This document shows, one piece after another, positions 1 through 8,175 of a DNA stretch of 64,000 nt. Source of the DNA: CAZNSX01 sp964575845 (GTDB lineage Bacteria; UBA8248; CAZNSX01); the NCBI GenBank assembly GCA_964575845.1, contig CAZNSX010000003.1, positions 248,001 to 312,000 on the forward strand, in the 5' to 3' direction. Position 1 is the stretch's first letter. Each line of letters begins with the position of its first letter. The notes beneath the pieces are model-generated. The model searched no databases and was not told the DNA's origin. It worked only from the letters and a program-made list of their open reading frames with translations. Both the position numbers and the translations under genes were made by a program.

Positions 1-552
1 ATCTCTCTTGTGGCCCAGGATGTCATGGCCTTCTTCTGGGGCCAGCCCTATACCAGCATCCCCTTCTCCCTTCCCTCTATAAGAATCGGCGGGGTGATAA
101 TCCCCTCCATAAGGCTTCTCATCCTGGGGGTTGTCTCGGCCATCGCGTTCTGCCTTCAGTTTTATCTCAAGCGGAGCTTTCTCGGCCGGGCCATCCGGGC
201 CGTGACCCAGAACCGCGAGGGCGCGATGGTCGTGGGCGTGAATCTCGACAGGGTGAGCATGCTCGCCTTTGGCCTGGGGATCTCGCTCGCGGCCATGGCG
301 GGAATCTTCTACGTGGTCCTTTACTCAGTTACCCCTTCCATCGGGATTCCCCTCACGGTGAGGTATCTCTGCGTCATCGTCCTGGGGGGCCTCGGGAGCC
401 TTGTGGGTGTCCTACTCAGCGGCCTTATCCTGGGGCTTGTGGAGGTCACGGCCGGCTACACCATCGGACCTCAATGGGCCCCCACGGTGGCCTTCTTCCT
501 CCTCATCCTCATTCTTCTCATAAGGCCGAGGGGCCTTCTGGGAGAGGCTTGA
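1..552 (+). CDS. livH: Branched-chain amino acid ABC transporter permease LivH (5' truncated by window edge)
   Basis: The open frame runs in from the window edge without a start, so only about the last 183 residues of a roughly 290-residue permease are present. The visible part has repeated hydrophobic spans, the EAA-like stretch with RAVTQNREGAMVVGVN, and the ending LLIRPRGLLGE typical of LivH/LivM permeases. The family forms a heterodimeric inner-membrane channel for leucine/isoleucine/valine, and sometimes urea or amides, driven by LivG and LivF. It ends with TGA one base before the GTG of livM, so the two are probably translated together. The substrate cannot be told from the permease alone, and no periplasmic binding protein gene is in view. 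Confidence 0.9.
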   Translation: MSLVAQDVMAFFWGQPYTSIPFSLPSIRIGGVIIPSIRLLILGVVSAIAFCLQFYLKRSFLGRAIRAVTQNREGAMVVGVNLDRVSMLAFGLGISLAAMAGIFYVVLYSVTPSIGIPLTVRYLCVIVLGGLGSLVGVLLSGLILGLVEVTAGYTIGPQWAPTVAFFLLILILLIRPRGLLGEA

Positions 553-553
553 G

Positions 554-1507
554 GTGCTTGAGAGCCTGAGGCGAGTCCCCCTCGCAACCAGGGCGGCTCT
601 CCTGGCCGCGGCGCTGCTTCTCCTTCTCCTTCCCCTCTATGCCGTGAGCTATTGGGTGGAGTTCTGGTATTTCTTTTTCCTTCTTCTGACCCTGGCTGGC
701 AGCTATGACATCGTGGGTGGCCACATGGGCTACATCAACCTTGGCCACTCCACCTTCTTCGGCCTCGGCGCCTATGCCTTCGGCATAACACTCTTCCACG
801 GCTGGGGCCTGGGTGCGGCGTTTCTCTTCTCTGGTCTCGTGCCGGTAGCCTTTGCGGCTCTCATCTCCATCCCCTTCTTCCGTCTTCGAGGGGCCTACTT
901 TGCGCTCGCCACCCTGAGCCTCATCTTCCTCATGGAACTTCTGGCCAATAACCTCGTCTTCCTCACCATGGGGGCCGACGGCCTCTCCATCACCCCCGAG
1001 GACAGGCTCATTCCGGTGTATTATATTTCCTTTGCCCTGGCTCTTCTGACCATCGGAACGGTGGCCTCCATAGCGCGCTCCCGCTTCGGCCTGGCACTCA
1101 GGAGCATCAGGGAGGATGAGGCGATAGCCCGTGCCGTGGGAATAAACACCACCCTCTATAAGGCCCTGGGCCTCATGCTCAGCGCCCTCTTTCCGGGCCT
1201 CATGGGAGGGGTTTTCATGTGGCATGAGAGCTTCCTCGTTCCACCCGATGCCTTCGGGCTTGAGATAGCCTTCGTGCCCATAGTGATGGCCATGCTGGGG
1301 GGGACGGGAGCGGTGCTTGGGCCGGTTGTGGGCGCACTCTTTGTGACGGGAATCGAGGAGATCCTCTGGACGAGGCTCGCCTACCTGCACCTGGCGGCCT
1401 ATGGCGTGGCTCTCATCCTGGTGGGCGTTTTCATGCCGGGGGGACTGGTGAGGGCGGCTCCCGTGAGAAGGCTTCTCTCCCGCGCGTTCGGGGGGCTTAG
1501 AATCTAA
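554..1507 (+). CDS. livM: Branched-chain amino acid ABC transporter permease LivM
   Basis: This 317-residue polytopic membrane protein has the LivM hallmark near residues 50-75 (GGHMGYINLGHSTFFGLGAY) and the coupling-helix region SIREDEAIARAVGIN that contacts the ATPases. The GTG start at 554 is chosen because it lies directly behind the livH stop, indicating coupling. Length is normal for LivM. The gene converges on livF and their stop codons overlap by four bases, which is unusual because the five Liv genes normally lie in one direction. It probably pairs with LivH for uptake of branched amino acids or related amides. Confidence 0.93.
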   Translation: MLESLRRVPLATRAALLAAALLLLLLPLYAVSYWVEFWYFFFLLLTLAGSYDIVGGHMGYINLGHSTFFGLGAYAFGITLFHGWGLGAAFLFSGLVPVAFAALISIPFFRLRGAYFALATLSLIFLMELLANNLVFLTMGADGLSITPEDRLIPVYYISFALALLTIGTVASIARSRFGLALRSIREDEAIARAVGINTTLYKALGLMLSALFPGLMGGVFMWHESFLVPPDAFGLEIAFVPIVMAMLGGTGAVLGPVVGALFVTGIEEILWTRLAYLHLAAYGVALILVGVFMPGGLVRAAPVRRLLSRAFGGLRI

Positions 1508-2208
1508 AGGCCCATGTAGGTGCGCTGGACAAAGGGATTTTGCAAAAGCTCTTCCGCCTTCCCCCAAAGGCTCACCCTTCCGGTCTCAAGAACATAGGCG
1601 CTGTCGGCGATCTCCAAGGAGCGCTGCACGTTCTGCTCAACCAGAAGTAAGGTTATTCCCCGCCTGTTTATGGACTTTAGAACCTCAAAGAGCTCATCTA
1701 CCAAGAGGGGCGCTAGCCCCAGCGAGGGCTCATCCACCATTAGGAGCTGCGGGCTCGCCATGAGGCCCCGACCTATGGCCACCATCTGCTGCTCCCCACC
1801 GCTCATCGTGCCCATCGCCTGATGCCTGCGCTCTTTCAGGTGTGGGAAGAGTTCATAGATCCATTTCAGATTCTCGGCCCTCTCAGCCCTGGCTCTCCGG
1901 TTATAGGCTCCCATCTCCAGGTTCTCCAGGACCGTCATCCGGGGAAATAGGCTCCTCCCCTCGGGGATGAGGACTATTCCCCGCTCCACGATGCGGTGGG
2001 GGGGGAGGATATGAAGGGGCTCCCCACGAAAGCGCACCTCGCCCGAGGCTGGCTTCAGGATTCCGGCCACCGTCTTAACGGTGGTGGTCTTGCCCGCGCC
2101 GTTTGAGCCCAGAAGGGCGGTGATTGAGCCCTCCTCCACCTTAAGGTTCACATCCCACAGGGCCTGAACGTCGCCATAATTCACAGAAAGCCTGCCTAAC
2201 TCCAGCAT
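1504..2208 (-). CDS. livF: Branched-chain amino acid ABC transporter ATP-binding protein LivF
   Basis: This 234-residue ABC ATPase has a Walker A at residues 34-42 (GSNGAGKTT), the signature MSGGEQQM and the Walker B LLMVDEPSLGLAP. The C-terminal ending with LLVEQNVQRSLEIADSAYVLETG is diagnostic of LivF. It energises the LivHM permease on the cytoplasmic face. It lies 13 bases downstream of livG on the same strand, as one transcript. Its stop codon overlaps that of livM on the other strand, so ATPases and permeases are transcribed towards each other. Confidence 0.95.
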   Translation of the reverse strand: MLELGRLSVNYGDVQALWDVNLKVEEGSITALLGSNGAGKTTTVKTVAGILKPASGEVRFRGEPLHILPPHRIVERGIVLIPEGRSLFPRMTVLENLEMGAYNRRARAERAENLKWIYELFPHLKERRHQAMGTMSGGEQQMVAIGRGLMASPQLLMVDEPSLGLAPLLVDELFEVLKSINRRGITLLLVEQNVQRSLEIADSAYVLETGRVSLWGKAEELLQNPFVQRTYMGL

Positions 2209-2221
2209 TTTCCCCTTCCCC

Positions 2222-2947
2222 TCAGGGCTCTTTGCCGAGATAGGCGCTTATGACGGCGGGGTCGGAGGCGACCTCCTTCGGCCGGCCCTCGGCCAGCTTC
2301 TGGCCGTGATTTAAGACCACGATCCTGTCCGAGAGGCTCATCACCACCCGCATCACATGCTCTATCATCACAACAGTAATGCCCCGACGCCTTATGCCCC
2401 CGATGACCTCCATCATGACATGGGTCTCTGTAGGATTGAGGCCGGCCATGACCTCATCGAGCAGCAGGAGCTCTGGCCGGGAGGCCAGGGCGCGGGCCAC
2501 CTCCAGCCGCTTTCGGTCGACGGTGGTGAGAGTCCTGGCTGGCCGCGGGGCCAAGGGGGCTATACCCAGGAGGTTTAGAAGGTCCTGGGCCTCTTTGCGG
2601 CACTCCCGGGATGTGCCCCGGTTTCTTCCGCTGAAAAAAGCACCAACACAAACGTTCTCCAGCACCGAAAGCTCCGGGAAGACCCTCACCAATTGATAGG
2701 TTCTGCTTATGCCCCGGCGACAGATGAGATGGGGTTTGAGGCCGGTTATGTCTTCCCCCCGGAAAAAGGTCTTTCCCTTGCTCGGGGGGAAGAATCCCGT
2801 AATGATGTTAAAAAGGGTGGTCTTGCCCGCTCCGTTAGGCCCGATGAGGCCCAGGAGTTCGCCCTCCCGCACCTCAAGGTCCGCCTCCCAGAGGGCCGCG
2901 AGCCCACCGAAGAATTTTGTTATCTTACGGCATTCGAGGATGTTCAT
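2222..2947 (-). CDS. livG: Branched-chain amino acid ABC transporter ATP-binding protein LivG
   Basis: This 241-residue ABC ATPase has Walker A GPNGAGKTT near residue 37, the LivG-typical GISRTYQLVRVFPELSVLENV segment (shown here in part) and Walker B LLLLDEVMAGLNPTE. The expected ABC signature (LSxGQ-like) is replaced by LTTVDRKRLEVARAL. I recall a similar glycine-poor variant in other LivG-like proteins, so it is not necessarily a defect. It is the first gene of the minus-strand pair livG-livF and is divergent from the DUF123 gene. The ribosome-binding site before the ATG is weak. Confidence 0.93.
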   Translation of the reverse strand: MNILECRKITKFFGGLAALWEADLEVREGELLGLIGPNGAGKTTLFNIITGFFPPSKGKTFFRGEDITGLKPHLICRRGISRTYQLVRVFPELSVLENVCVGAFFSGRNRGTSRECRKEAQDLLNLLGIAPLAPRPARTLTTVDRKRLEVARALASRPELLLLDEVMAGLNPTETHVMMEVIGGIRRRGITVVMIEHVMRVVMSLSDRIVVLNHGQKLAEGRPKEVASDPAVISAYLGKEP

Positions 2948-3136
2948 GCTGAGGAGCTTCCCTAAGAATGCTCAGCAGTATAACATATCTGCCGTTGGAG
3001 CATGAGACCCGATAGCGGGGAAGCCTCTTGTCGGAGGTAGCCATCAACGGAAGGGGTGTTCTCGTGACCGAAAAGAGCCCCGGCCAGGCCCTTGAGCTCA
3101 AGCAAGGGGAGGGACACTCGAAATAAGGATTCTCCT

Positions 3137-3562
3137 GTGACGGCGGGCGGTGTTTACCAGCTGATCTTTGAGCTCAAGGAGCCGCAGGAGATAGAAGTGG
3201 GCTCTCTCGGGCGGTTCTCCTTCCCCACGGGCTACTATGTCTACACGGGAAGGGCAATGCGGGGCCTCTGGAGCCGCCTCGCCCGGCATTGCAGAAAGAG
3301 AAAGCGCGCCCGCTGGCACATAGACTATCTTCTTCCCCGGGCTGAGCTGAAGGCCCTTCTTCTTGTCTTCACAGAAGACCCCCGCGAGGAGTGCCAAAGG
3401 GCCGGGCAACTATTGGACGCCAAAGGGGCTCGGGTCGTGGCCAGCGGGTTCGGTGCCTCCGATTGCCGCTGCCCATCCCACCTGGTCTACCTCGGGAAGG
3501 GCTCGAAGGCTCTCAGGCGGGCATTACCCTGGGATGCTCCAAGATGTCCTTCAGAACTTTGA
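3137..3562 (+). CDS. DUF123 / GIY-YIG-like small protein
   Basis: The protein of 141 residues matches the DUF123 family: a GGVYQLIFEL start, the FPTGYYVYTGRAMRGL segment, an RLARH plus WHIDYLL block and a cysteine-containing DCRCPSHLVYLG stretch near the end. The fold is related to GIY-YIG nucleases, but the biochemical role is unknown. I place the start at GTG 3137 because AAGGA lies eight bases before it; an in-frame TTG at 3092 would add 15 poorly conserved residues. The 3' end overlaps the end of the E2 gene on the other strand by 50 bases. Confidence 0.75.
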   Translation: MTAGGVYQLIFELKEPQEIEVGSLGRFSFPTGYYVYTGRAMRGLWSRLARHCRKRKRARWHIDYLLPRAELKALLLVFTEDPREECQRAGQLLDAKGARVVASGFGASDCRCPSHLVYLGKGSKALRRALPWDAPRCPSEL

Positions 3563-4751
3563 GGAACTGTGCCGCCGGCGCGCCGTCGATAACCCGGTGG
3601 TCAAAGGATAGGCTCAGGTACATCATGCTCCTCACCCTGACCTCCCCCTCCACCACCGCAGGCCTCGGGGCTGCCCTCCCCACCCCCAGGATGGCGCACT
3701 GGGGGAAGTTCACAATAGGGGTGAAGATCTCTATGCCCAGGCCGCCCAGGTTTGTGACCGTGAAGGTTCCTCCTTCTAACTCATCCAAGTCCAGCGTTCC
3801 CTTTTGAGCCTTCTCGGCGAGAGCATGGGCCTCGCGGGCTATCTGCTCTACGCTCTTCCTGTCCGCGTTCCTTATCACCGGTACGACCAGGCCTGCCTCG
3901 GTGTCCACGGCAACGCCCAGGTTTATGTCCGAAAGGACCTGGATCTCCTCCCCTTCCAGGCGAGCATTGACCCGGGGGAACTGCTTTATGGCCCGTGACG
4001 TGTAGAAGAGGATCAGGTCATTGATGCTGACCTTGAGCCCGAACTCGCTCTCCCAGGCCTCTTTGTTCGCCTCCCGGAGGGCCTGAAGGCCGGTGACATC
4101 CGCCTCCACCACTTCCGTCACACGGGCCACCTCGTGCCAGCTCTGGCCCATGCGCCGGACGATGACCGCGCGAACCCCCTTGAGGGGGATGCTTTCGAGC
4201 ACGGGTCCGGGAGGAGGTGCCTCCACGGGCACTGCTTCAGCCGGTGCCGCCTCAGCGGGGGTGGCCGCGAGGATGTCCTCCTTCACGATCCTCCCTCCGG
4301 GCCCGGTGCCCCTGAGCTTGGAAATATCGACCCCCATTTCCTTTGCCAGTTTTCGGGCCGCAGGCGAAATTTTTACGCGCTCCCCGGGGGCCGGCACCTC
4401 CGCCGGAGGGGCCTCCACACGAGGAGGCTCTTCTTTCTTAGGTTCCACTCTGGGCGGGGACGCAGGGGCCACCCTGGCCTTGGCCTTGACCTTCTCCAGG
4501 TCAATCTCTTCATCAGCCCCACCGATTACGCCCACCACCTCGCCGCATGGGATCACCTGTCCCTCTTCGGCCAGCGTCCTGTGGAGTACGCCTTCGGTCG
4601 GGGACTCCACTTCATATTCCACCTTATCCGTCTGAATCTGAAGGACGGACTCTCCCTTCTCTATGTGGTCTCCCTCATGCTTCAACCACTTTAGGACTGT
4701 GCCCTCCTCCATCGTGAGACCAAGCTTGGGCATTATGATTTCAGTGGCCAT
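3513..4751 (-). CDS. pdhC: 2-oxo acid dehydrogenase complex E2 (dihydrolipoamide acyltransferase)
   Basis: This 412-residue E2 has one N-terminal lipoyl domain with the lipoylation site QTDKVEYEV (Lys43). A Pro/Ala/Glu-rich linker leads to a peripheral subunit-binding domain (about residues 128-165, KISPAARKLAKEMGVDISKL). The C-terminal acyltransferase core carries the catalytic DHRVIDG (His385, Asp389). It transfers the acyl group from E1 to CoA. It is third in the E1 alpha-E1 beta-E2 operon, 27 bases after E1 beta. No dihydrolipoamide dehydrogenase (E3) is in the window. The substrate could be pyruvate, acetoin or a branched 2-oxo acid. Its 3' end overlaps the DUF123 gene. Confidence 0.93.
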   Translation of the reverse strand: MATEIIMPKLGLTMEEGTVLKWLKHEGDHIEKGESVLQIQTDKVEYEVESPTEGVLHRTLAEEGQVIPCGEVVGVIGGADEEIDLEKVKAKARVAPASPPRVEPKKEEPPRVEAPPAEVPAPGERVKISPAARKLAKEMGVDISKLRGTGPGGRIVKEDILAATPAEAAPAEAVPVEAPPPGPVLESIPLKGVRAVIVRRMGQSWHEVARVTEVVEADVTGLQALREANKEAWESEFGLKVSINDLILFYTSRAIKQFPRVNARLEGEEIQVLSDINLGVAVDTEAGLVVPVIRNADRKSVEQIAREAHALAEKAQKGTLDLDELEGGTFTVTNLGGLGIEIFTPIVNFPQCAILGVGRAAPRPAVVEGEVRVRSMMYLSLSFDHRVIDGAPAAQFLKVLKDILEHPRVMPA

Positions 4752-4778
4752 TTTCTTTCTCTCCCTGCTCGCGGGTCT

Positions 4779-5753
4779 TCAGGCGACAAGCCTCTTCACG
4801 GCCTCGATTATTTTTCCCTCACCGGGGATGACATAGTTTTCCAGCTTGGGCGCAAAGGGTACGGGGCAGTCCAGAGCCGCCACCCGCTGGATGGGCGCAT
4901 CCAGAAGGTCCAGGGCCTCTTCGGCCACTATGGCAGCAAGCTCCGCTCCCCACCCGCAGCGCTTCACGGCTTCATGCGCGATGACCAGTCGCCCGGTCTT
5001 CCCGACAGAGTTCAGAATGAGCTCCTTGTCGAGGGGTACCAGGCTGCGGGGGTCCAGGACCTCACAGTCTATGCCCTCAGCGGCCAGGCTCTCGGCCGCC
5101 GCGAGGGCTTTTCCCACCATGCGCGAGGTAGCGACTATTGTCACGTCCTTCCCCTCGCGCTTTATGTCCCCCTTGCCCAGGGGGATGATGTGCTCCCCCT
5201 CGGGCACCGGGCCGGTGACCCCATAGAGGAGCTTGTGCTCTATGAAGAAGACGGGGTCATCATCACGGATGGCCGTCTTGAGGAGCCCCTTGGCGTCAGA
5301 GGGGGTTGAGGGCATGACCACCTTGAGGCCCGGGGTGTGCACGAACCAGGCCTCAAGGCTCTGGGCGTGCTGGGCCGCACTGCTTCGGCCCGCGCCTCCC
5401 TGAGTCCTTATGACGAGTGCTGTCTTGGCCTTTCCCCCGAACATGTAGCGGACCTTGGCCACCTGGTTGACGATCTGGTCCATGCCGACGGTGGAGAAGT
5501 CAATGTACATTATCTCCGCCACAGGCCGCATCCCGATGAGCGCCGCTCCCAGGGCGCAGCCGATGATGGCGGACTCGGAGATAGGGGTGTTACGAATCCT
5601 CTCGGGGCCAAACTCCTCCAGCATCCCCAGGGTCACTTTGTAGGTGCCGCCGAATTCCGCTATGTCCTCCCCCAGGCAGAGTACGTTCTCGTCCCGGCGC
5701 ATCTCTTCCTGCAAGGCTTCCCTAAGGGCTTCCCGGTATCCTAGCTGTCGCAT
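4779..5753 (-). CDS. pdhB: 2-oxo acid dehydrogenase E1 component, beta subunit
   Basis: This 324-residue transketolase-like beta subunit starts MRQLGYREALREALQEEM. It carries the conserved LGEDIAEFGGTYKVT, RNTPISESAIIGCALGAA and GAGRSSAAQHAQSLEAWF stretches. The last has the two histidine/glutamine positions seen in pyruvate and acetoin dehydrogenase E1 beta. It pairs with the alpha subunit to bind thiamine diphosphate and decarboxylate the 2-oxo acid. It lies 18 bases behind E1 alpha and before E2. Full length for the family. Confidence 0.95.
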   Translation of the reverse strand: MRQLGYREALREALQEEMRRDENVLCLGEDIAEFGGTYKVTLGMLEEFGPERIRNTPISESAIIGCALGAALIGMRPVAEIMYIDFSTVGMDQIVNQVAKVRYMFGGKAKTALVIRTQGGAGRSSAAQHAQSLEAWFVHTPGLKVVMPSTPSDAKGLLKTAIRDDDPVFFIEHKLLYGVTGPVPEGEHIIPLGKGDIKREGKDVTIVATSRMVGKALAAAESLAAEGIDCEVLDPRSLVPLDKELILNSVGKTGRLVIAHEAVKRCGWGAELAAIVAEEALDLLDAPIQRVAALDCPVPFAPKLENYVIPGEGKIIEAVKRLVA

Positions 5754-5771
5754 GGTCTCTCCCCAGCATCC

Positions 5772-6746
5772 CTATAGGCTCTTGTAAATATCAATCAGGG
5801 CATCCTCAAGCTCGGGCTCCGGACTCTGCTCGGCAAAGGTGATGGCTTCATCCAGCTCCCGCGCTATCTGCTCTCTCAGTCTTTCCTCGCTCCCGCTCTC
5901 AAGGATTCCCCTCTCAAGGAGCAGAGCCTTGAAGCGGGAGATGGGGTCCAGCTTCTTCCACTCGGCTACCTCCTCGTCGGCCCTGTAAAGAGTTCCGGGG
6001 TCGCCCACGTAGTGGCCGAGATGGCGGTAGGTCTTGCACTCAATAAGGGTTGGGTGCTCCCCGGGCTGACGGGCCCTCTCCACGGCCTCGCTGGCCGCCT
6101 CATAGACGGCCACCGCATCGTTTCCATCCACGCTCACCCCTGGGATATCGTAGGCCTGGGCACGGCATGATATGTCACTTATGTGCTGGTGGACCTTCTG
6201 GGGGGTGGATTCGGCATAGTGGTTGTTCTCACAAACGTACACCACCGGAAGGTGCCAGGTAGAGGCCAGGTTGAGCCCCTCGTGGAAGGAGCCCTGGTTG
6301 GAGGCTCCGTCTCCAAAGAAGCAGACGAGCACCTGGCCCGTCTTCTTTAGCTTGAAGGCCAGGGCGGCGCCGTTGGCGATGGGGAGACCTCCTCCCACGA
6401 TGCCGTTAGCTCCCAGGATTCCAAGGTCCATATCGGCTATGTGCATCGAGCCGCCCTTGCCCTTGCAGTAACCCGTCCGTTTGGCGAAGAGCTCGGCCAT
6501 CATGTGGCGGTAATCGCCGCCCTTCGCGATGATGTGGCCGTGGCCCCGGTGAGTGCTGATGATGTGGTCCTCGGGCCTGAGCGCGGCGCAGACCCCGGCG
6601 GCTATGGCCTCCTCGCCGATGTAGGCATGGAGAAAGCCCGGCAGGAAGCCCCGCTGGAAGAGGTCCACCGCTTTCTCCTCAAACATCCTGATTCTGAGCA
6701 TTGTTTCGAAAATCTTTCGGGCAATCTCGGGCGTCATCTGAGCCAT
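5772..6746 (-). CDS. pdhA: 2-oxo acid dehydrogenase E1 component, alpha subunit (TPP-dependent)
   Basis: The 324-residue protein has the thiamine-diphosphate motif FFGDGASNQG...ENNHYAEST, the phosphorylation-loop region CKTYRHLGHYVGDPGT, and THRGHGHIIAKGGD. It is of the short bacterial pyruvate/acetoin type. The open frame extends 35 codons further upstream, but the ATG at 6746 is preceded by a purine-rich ribosome-binding stretch and gives the normal N terminus (MAQMTPEIARKIFETMLRIR), so I use it. A near-consensus promoter lies 77 bases upstream. First gene of the operon with E1 beta and E2. Confidence 0.94.
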   Translation of the reverse strand: MAQMTPEIARKIFETMLRIRMFEEKAVDLFQRGFLPGFLHAYIGEEAIAAGVCAALRPEDHIISTHRGHGHIIAKGGDYRHMMAELFAKRTGYCKGKGGSMHIADMDLGILGANGIVGGGLPIANGAALAFKLKKTGQVLVCFFGDGASNQGSFHEGLNLASTWHLPVVYVCENNHYAESTPQKVHQHISDISCRAQAYDIPGVSVDGNDAVAVYEAASEAVERARQPGEHPTLIECKTYRHLGHYVGDPGTLYRADEEVAEWKKLDPISRFKALLLERGILESGSEERLREQIARELDEAITFAEQSPEPELEDALIDIYKSL

Positions 6747-6822
6747 ATCCTTTTCTCTCCCCTCTCGGTTGCGGCTTAAGAGAAAACTTCCGGCCCCGGC
6801 AAAAGGCGCGGAAGCAAAAGGC

Positions 6823-6851
6823 ATTATCAACATTAGGCCCCCCCTTGTCAA
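6823..6851 (-). promoter_or_regulatory. Sigma70-type promoter for the E1/E2 dehydrogenase operon
   Basis: On the minus strand a perfect TTGACA (-35, 6851-6846) is separated by exactly 17 bases from GATAAT (-10, 6828-6823). It faces the E1 alpha gene, leaving a leader of about 70 bases. Inferred from sequence only. Confidence 0.7.
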
Positions 6852-6886
6852 GTCTCATCGGAGCCACCTTGAAGGGAACGCAAAAA

Positions 6887-6915
6887 TTGCTTGACAAAGA
6901 GGAGAAAACTATGAT
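6887..6915 (+). promoter_or_regulatory. Possible promoter for the YdjM-like gene
   Basis: TTGCTT (6887-6892), a 17-base spacer and TATGAT (6910-6915) face the gene starting at 6985. A full TTGACA also lies at 6891, but only 13 bases from the same -10. Confidence 0.45.
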
Positions 6916-6984
6916 TTTTAACTGCATTGCAAATTCGAGCTGGATTTTCTCGGAGCCCCTCTTACAGATCAAGGTGCTCTCTGG

Positions 6985-7947
6985 ATGGACCCCATTACTC
7001 ACGCTCTCTCAGGCATGGTCACGGCCAGCACTGGGCTCAGACCCAGGTTTGGCACGGCCACAACCTCGGCCCTTGTGGTGGGGGCTGTCTTCCCCGACAT
7101 TGATTTCACTCTCACGGCCCTAAACTCCACCTTTTACCTTTCTTACCACCGCGGCATAACCCACTCCCTCTTCGGCGCTCCCATCTTTGCGCTGGCTCTG
7201 GCCGGAATCCTGAGACTCTCCCTCCGGAAGGGGAATTTCTGGCTCATGGTCCTATTTGCTACGTTGGGGATGTACATGCACATCTTCTTAGACCTTATCA
7301 CTTCCTTCGGAACCCAACTCTTTACTCCCTTCTCCAATACGCGCTACTCCCTCGACCTGGTTTTTCTCGTAGACCCCTTTCTCTCCCTCACCTTCGGCGT
7401 GCCCCTGCTTATTTTGGCCTTCCTGCCCACCAGGAAGAGCGTGCACATGGCAAAGCTGGCTCCCATCCTCGCGGGCTGCTATATTCTTTTTGCGGCCTGG
7501 GGCCACGGCACGGCGCTTGAGAAATTCAAAGATGCCCTTTTCCAGGGCGGAATCAAGCCCACCAAAGTGGCCGCCATTCCGGGCCTGGGAAGTCCCTTCC
7601 GCTGGTTGGGGCTGGGGCCTGGGGATACCTTCGCGTGGAACGGCCTTGCCCATGATGGGGAGAAAATATACCGGGCTTCTGTCCACATTCTGGGGAAAAG
7701 ACCTCCCGATATAAGGGTGATCCCACAGCACACCAACAGCCGTTACGAGAAGATAGCGGCCAACTTCGAAGAGGTGAAACTCTTCCTCTGGTTCGCCCGC
7801 TTCCCCCAGGCGAGCTATTACAGAGAGGGGAATAATCACGTGGTCGAGTACTTCGACCATCGCTTCGATCTCTTCCCCGACAAGCACCCTTTCCTGCTCA
7901 AGATAATCCTGGATGAAGATGGGAAGCTCCGGAAGATCCTTTTCTAG
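6985..7947 (+). CDS. YdjM-type membrane-bound metal-dependent hydrolase
   Basis: This 320-residue protein has the YdjM/LexA-binding-hydrolase (PF04307) N-terminal layout: MDPITHALSG, the VGAVFPDIDF acidic motif, HRGITHSLFG and HIFLDLITSFGTQLF. These conserved His/Asp residues probably bind metal at the membrane. Four or more hydrophobic segments occupy roughly residues 30-180, followed by a soluble C-terminal domain of about 130 residues. The ATG at 6985 follows AAGGTG. The substrate is unknown. It stands alone between the divergent dehydrogenase operon and ftsK. Confidence 0.85.
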   Translation: MDPITHALSGMVTASTGLRPRFGTATTSALVVGAVFPDIDFTLTALNSTFYLSYHRGITHSLFGAPIFALALAGILRLSLRKGNFWLMVLFATLGMYMHIFLDLITSFGTQLFTPFSNTRYSLDLVFLVDPFLSLTFGVPLLILAFLPTRKSVHMAKLAPILAGCYILFAAWGHGTALEKFKDALFQGGIKPTKVAAIPGLGSPFRWLGLGPGDTFAWNGLAHDGEKIYRASVHILGKRPPDIRVIPQHTNSRYEKIAANFEEVKLFLWFARFPQASYYREGNNHVVEYFDHRFDLFPDKHPFLLKIILDEDGKLRKILF

Positions 7948-8094
7948 CGTAACCCTAAGATATATAGGTCTTGAAGTCCAGAATCCCTTGAGCTAGAATT
8001 GCTCTAGGATTCGCCGAGGGAACCATCCCTTCCGCGGTGCGGCTTGAGAGAGGTTGTGCCGGGACGGGGGGAGTGTGGTTTGCCTCGGTGTTTC

Positions 8095-8129
8095 CTGCAG
8101 CACGGGTTGCTCCAACCCGTGCCCCGCAG
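8095..8129. repeat. Perfect hairpin, REP-like intergenic repeat
   Basis: GCACGGGTTG (8100-8109) and its exact complement CAACCCGTGC (8113-8122) flank a three-base loop. The stem is extended by CTGC/GCAG (8095-8098 and 8126-8129) across a small bulge. It lies 47 bases before the ftsK start and has no T-run, so it is not a typical terminator. Its shape resembles dispersed REP elements; no second copy was noticed in the window. Confidence 0.6.
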
Positions 8130-8175
8130 AAAGCAAGAGCGTCCACCTCCGCCCGAGGGAACTGCCGAAGAGCTC

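Noticed and set aside
518..1567. 349-residue minus-strand frame opposite livM
   Set aside because: Its translation is low-complexity Glu/Gly/His/Arg, typical of the reverse of GC-rich membrane-protein codons, and livM on the other strand is clear.
6891..6915. TTGACA at 6891 as -35 for the YdjM-like gene
   Set aside because: Only 13 bases separate it from TATGAT; TTGCTT at 6887 gives the normal 17.
8044..8175. N-terminal extension of FtsK
   Set aside because: It crosses a perfect hairpin and encodes Pro/Arg-rich residues not seen in FtsK.
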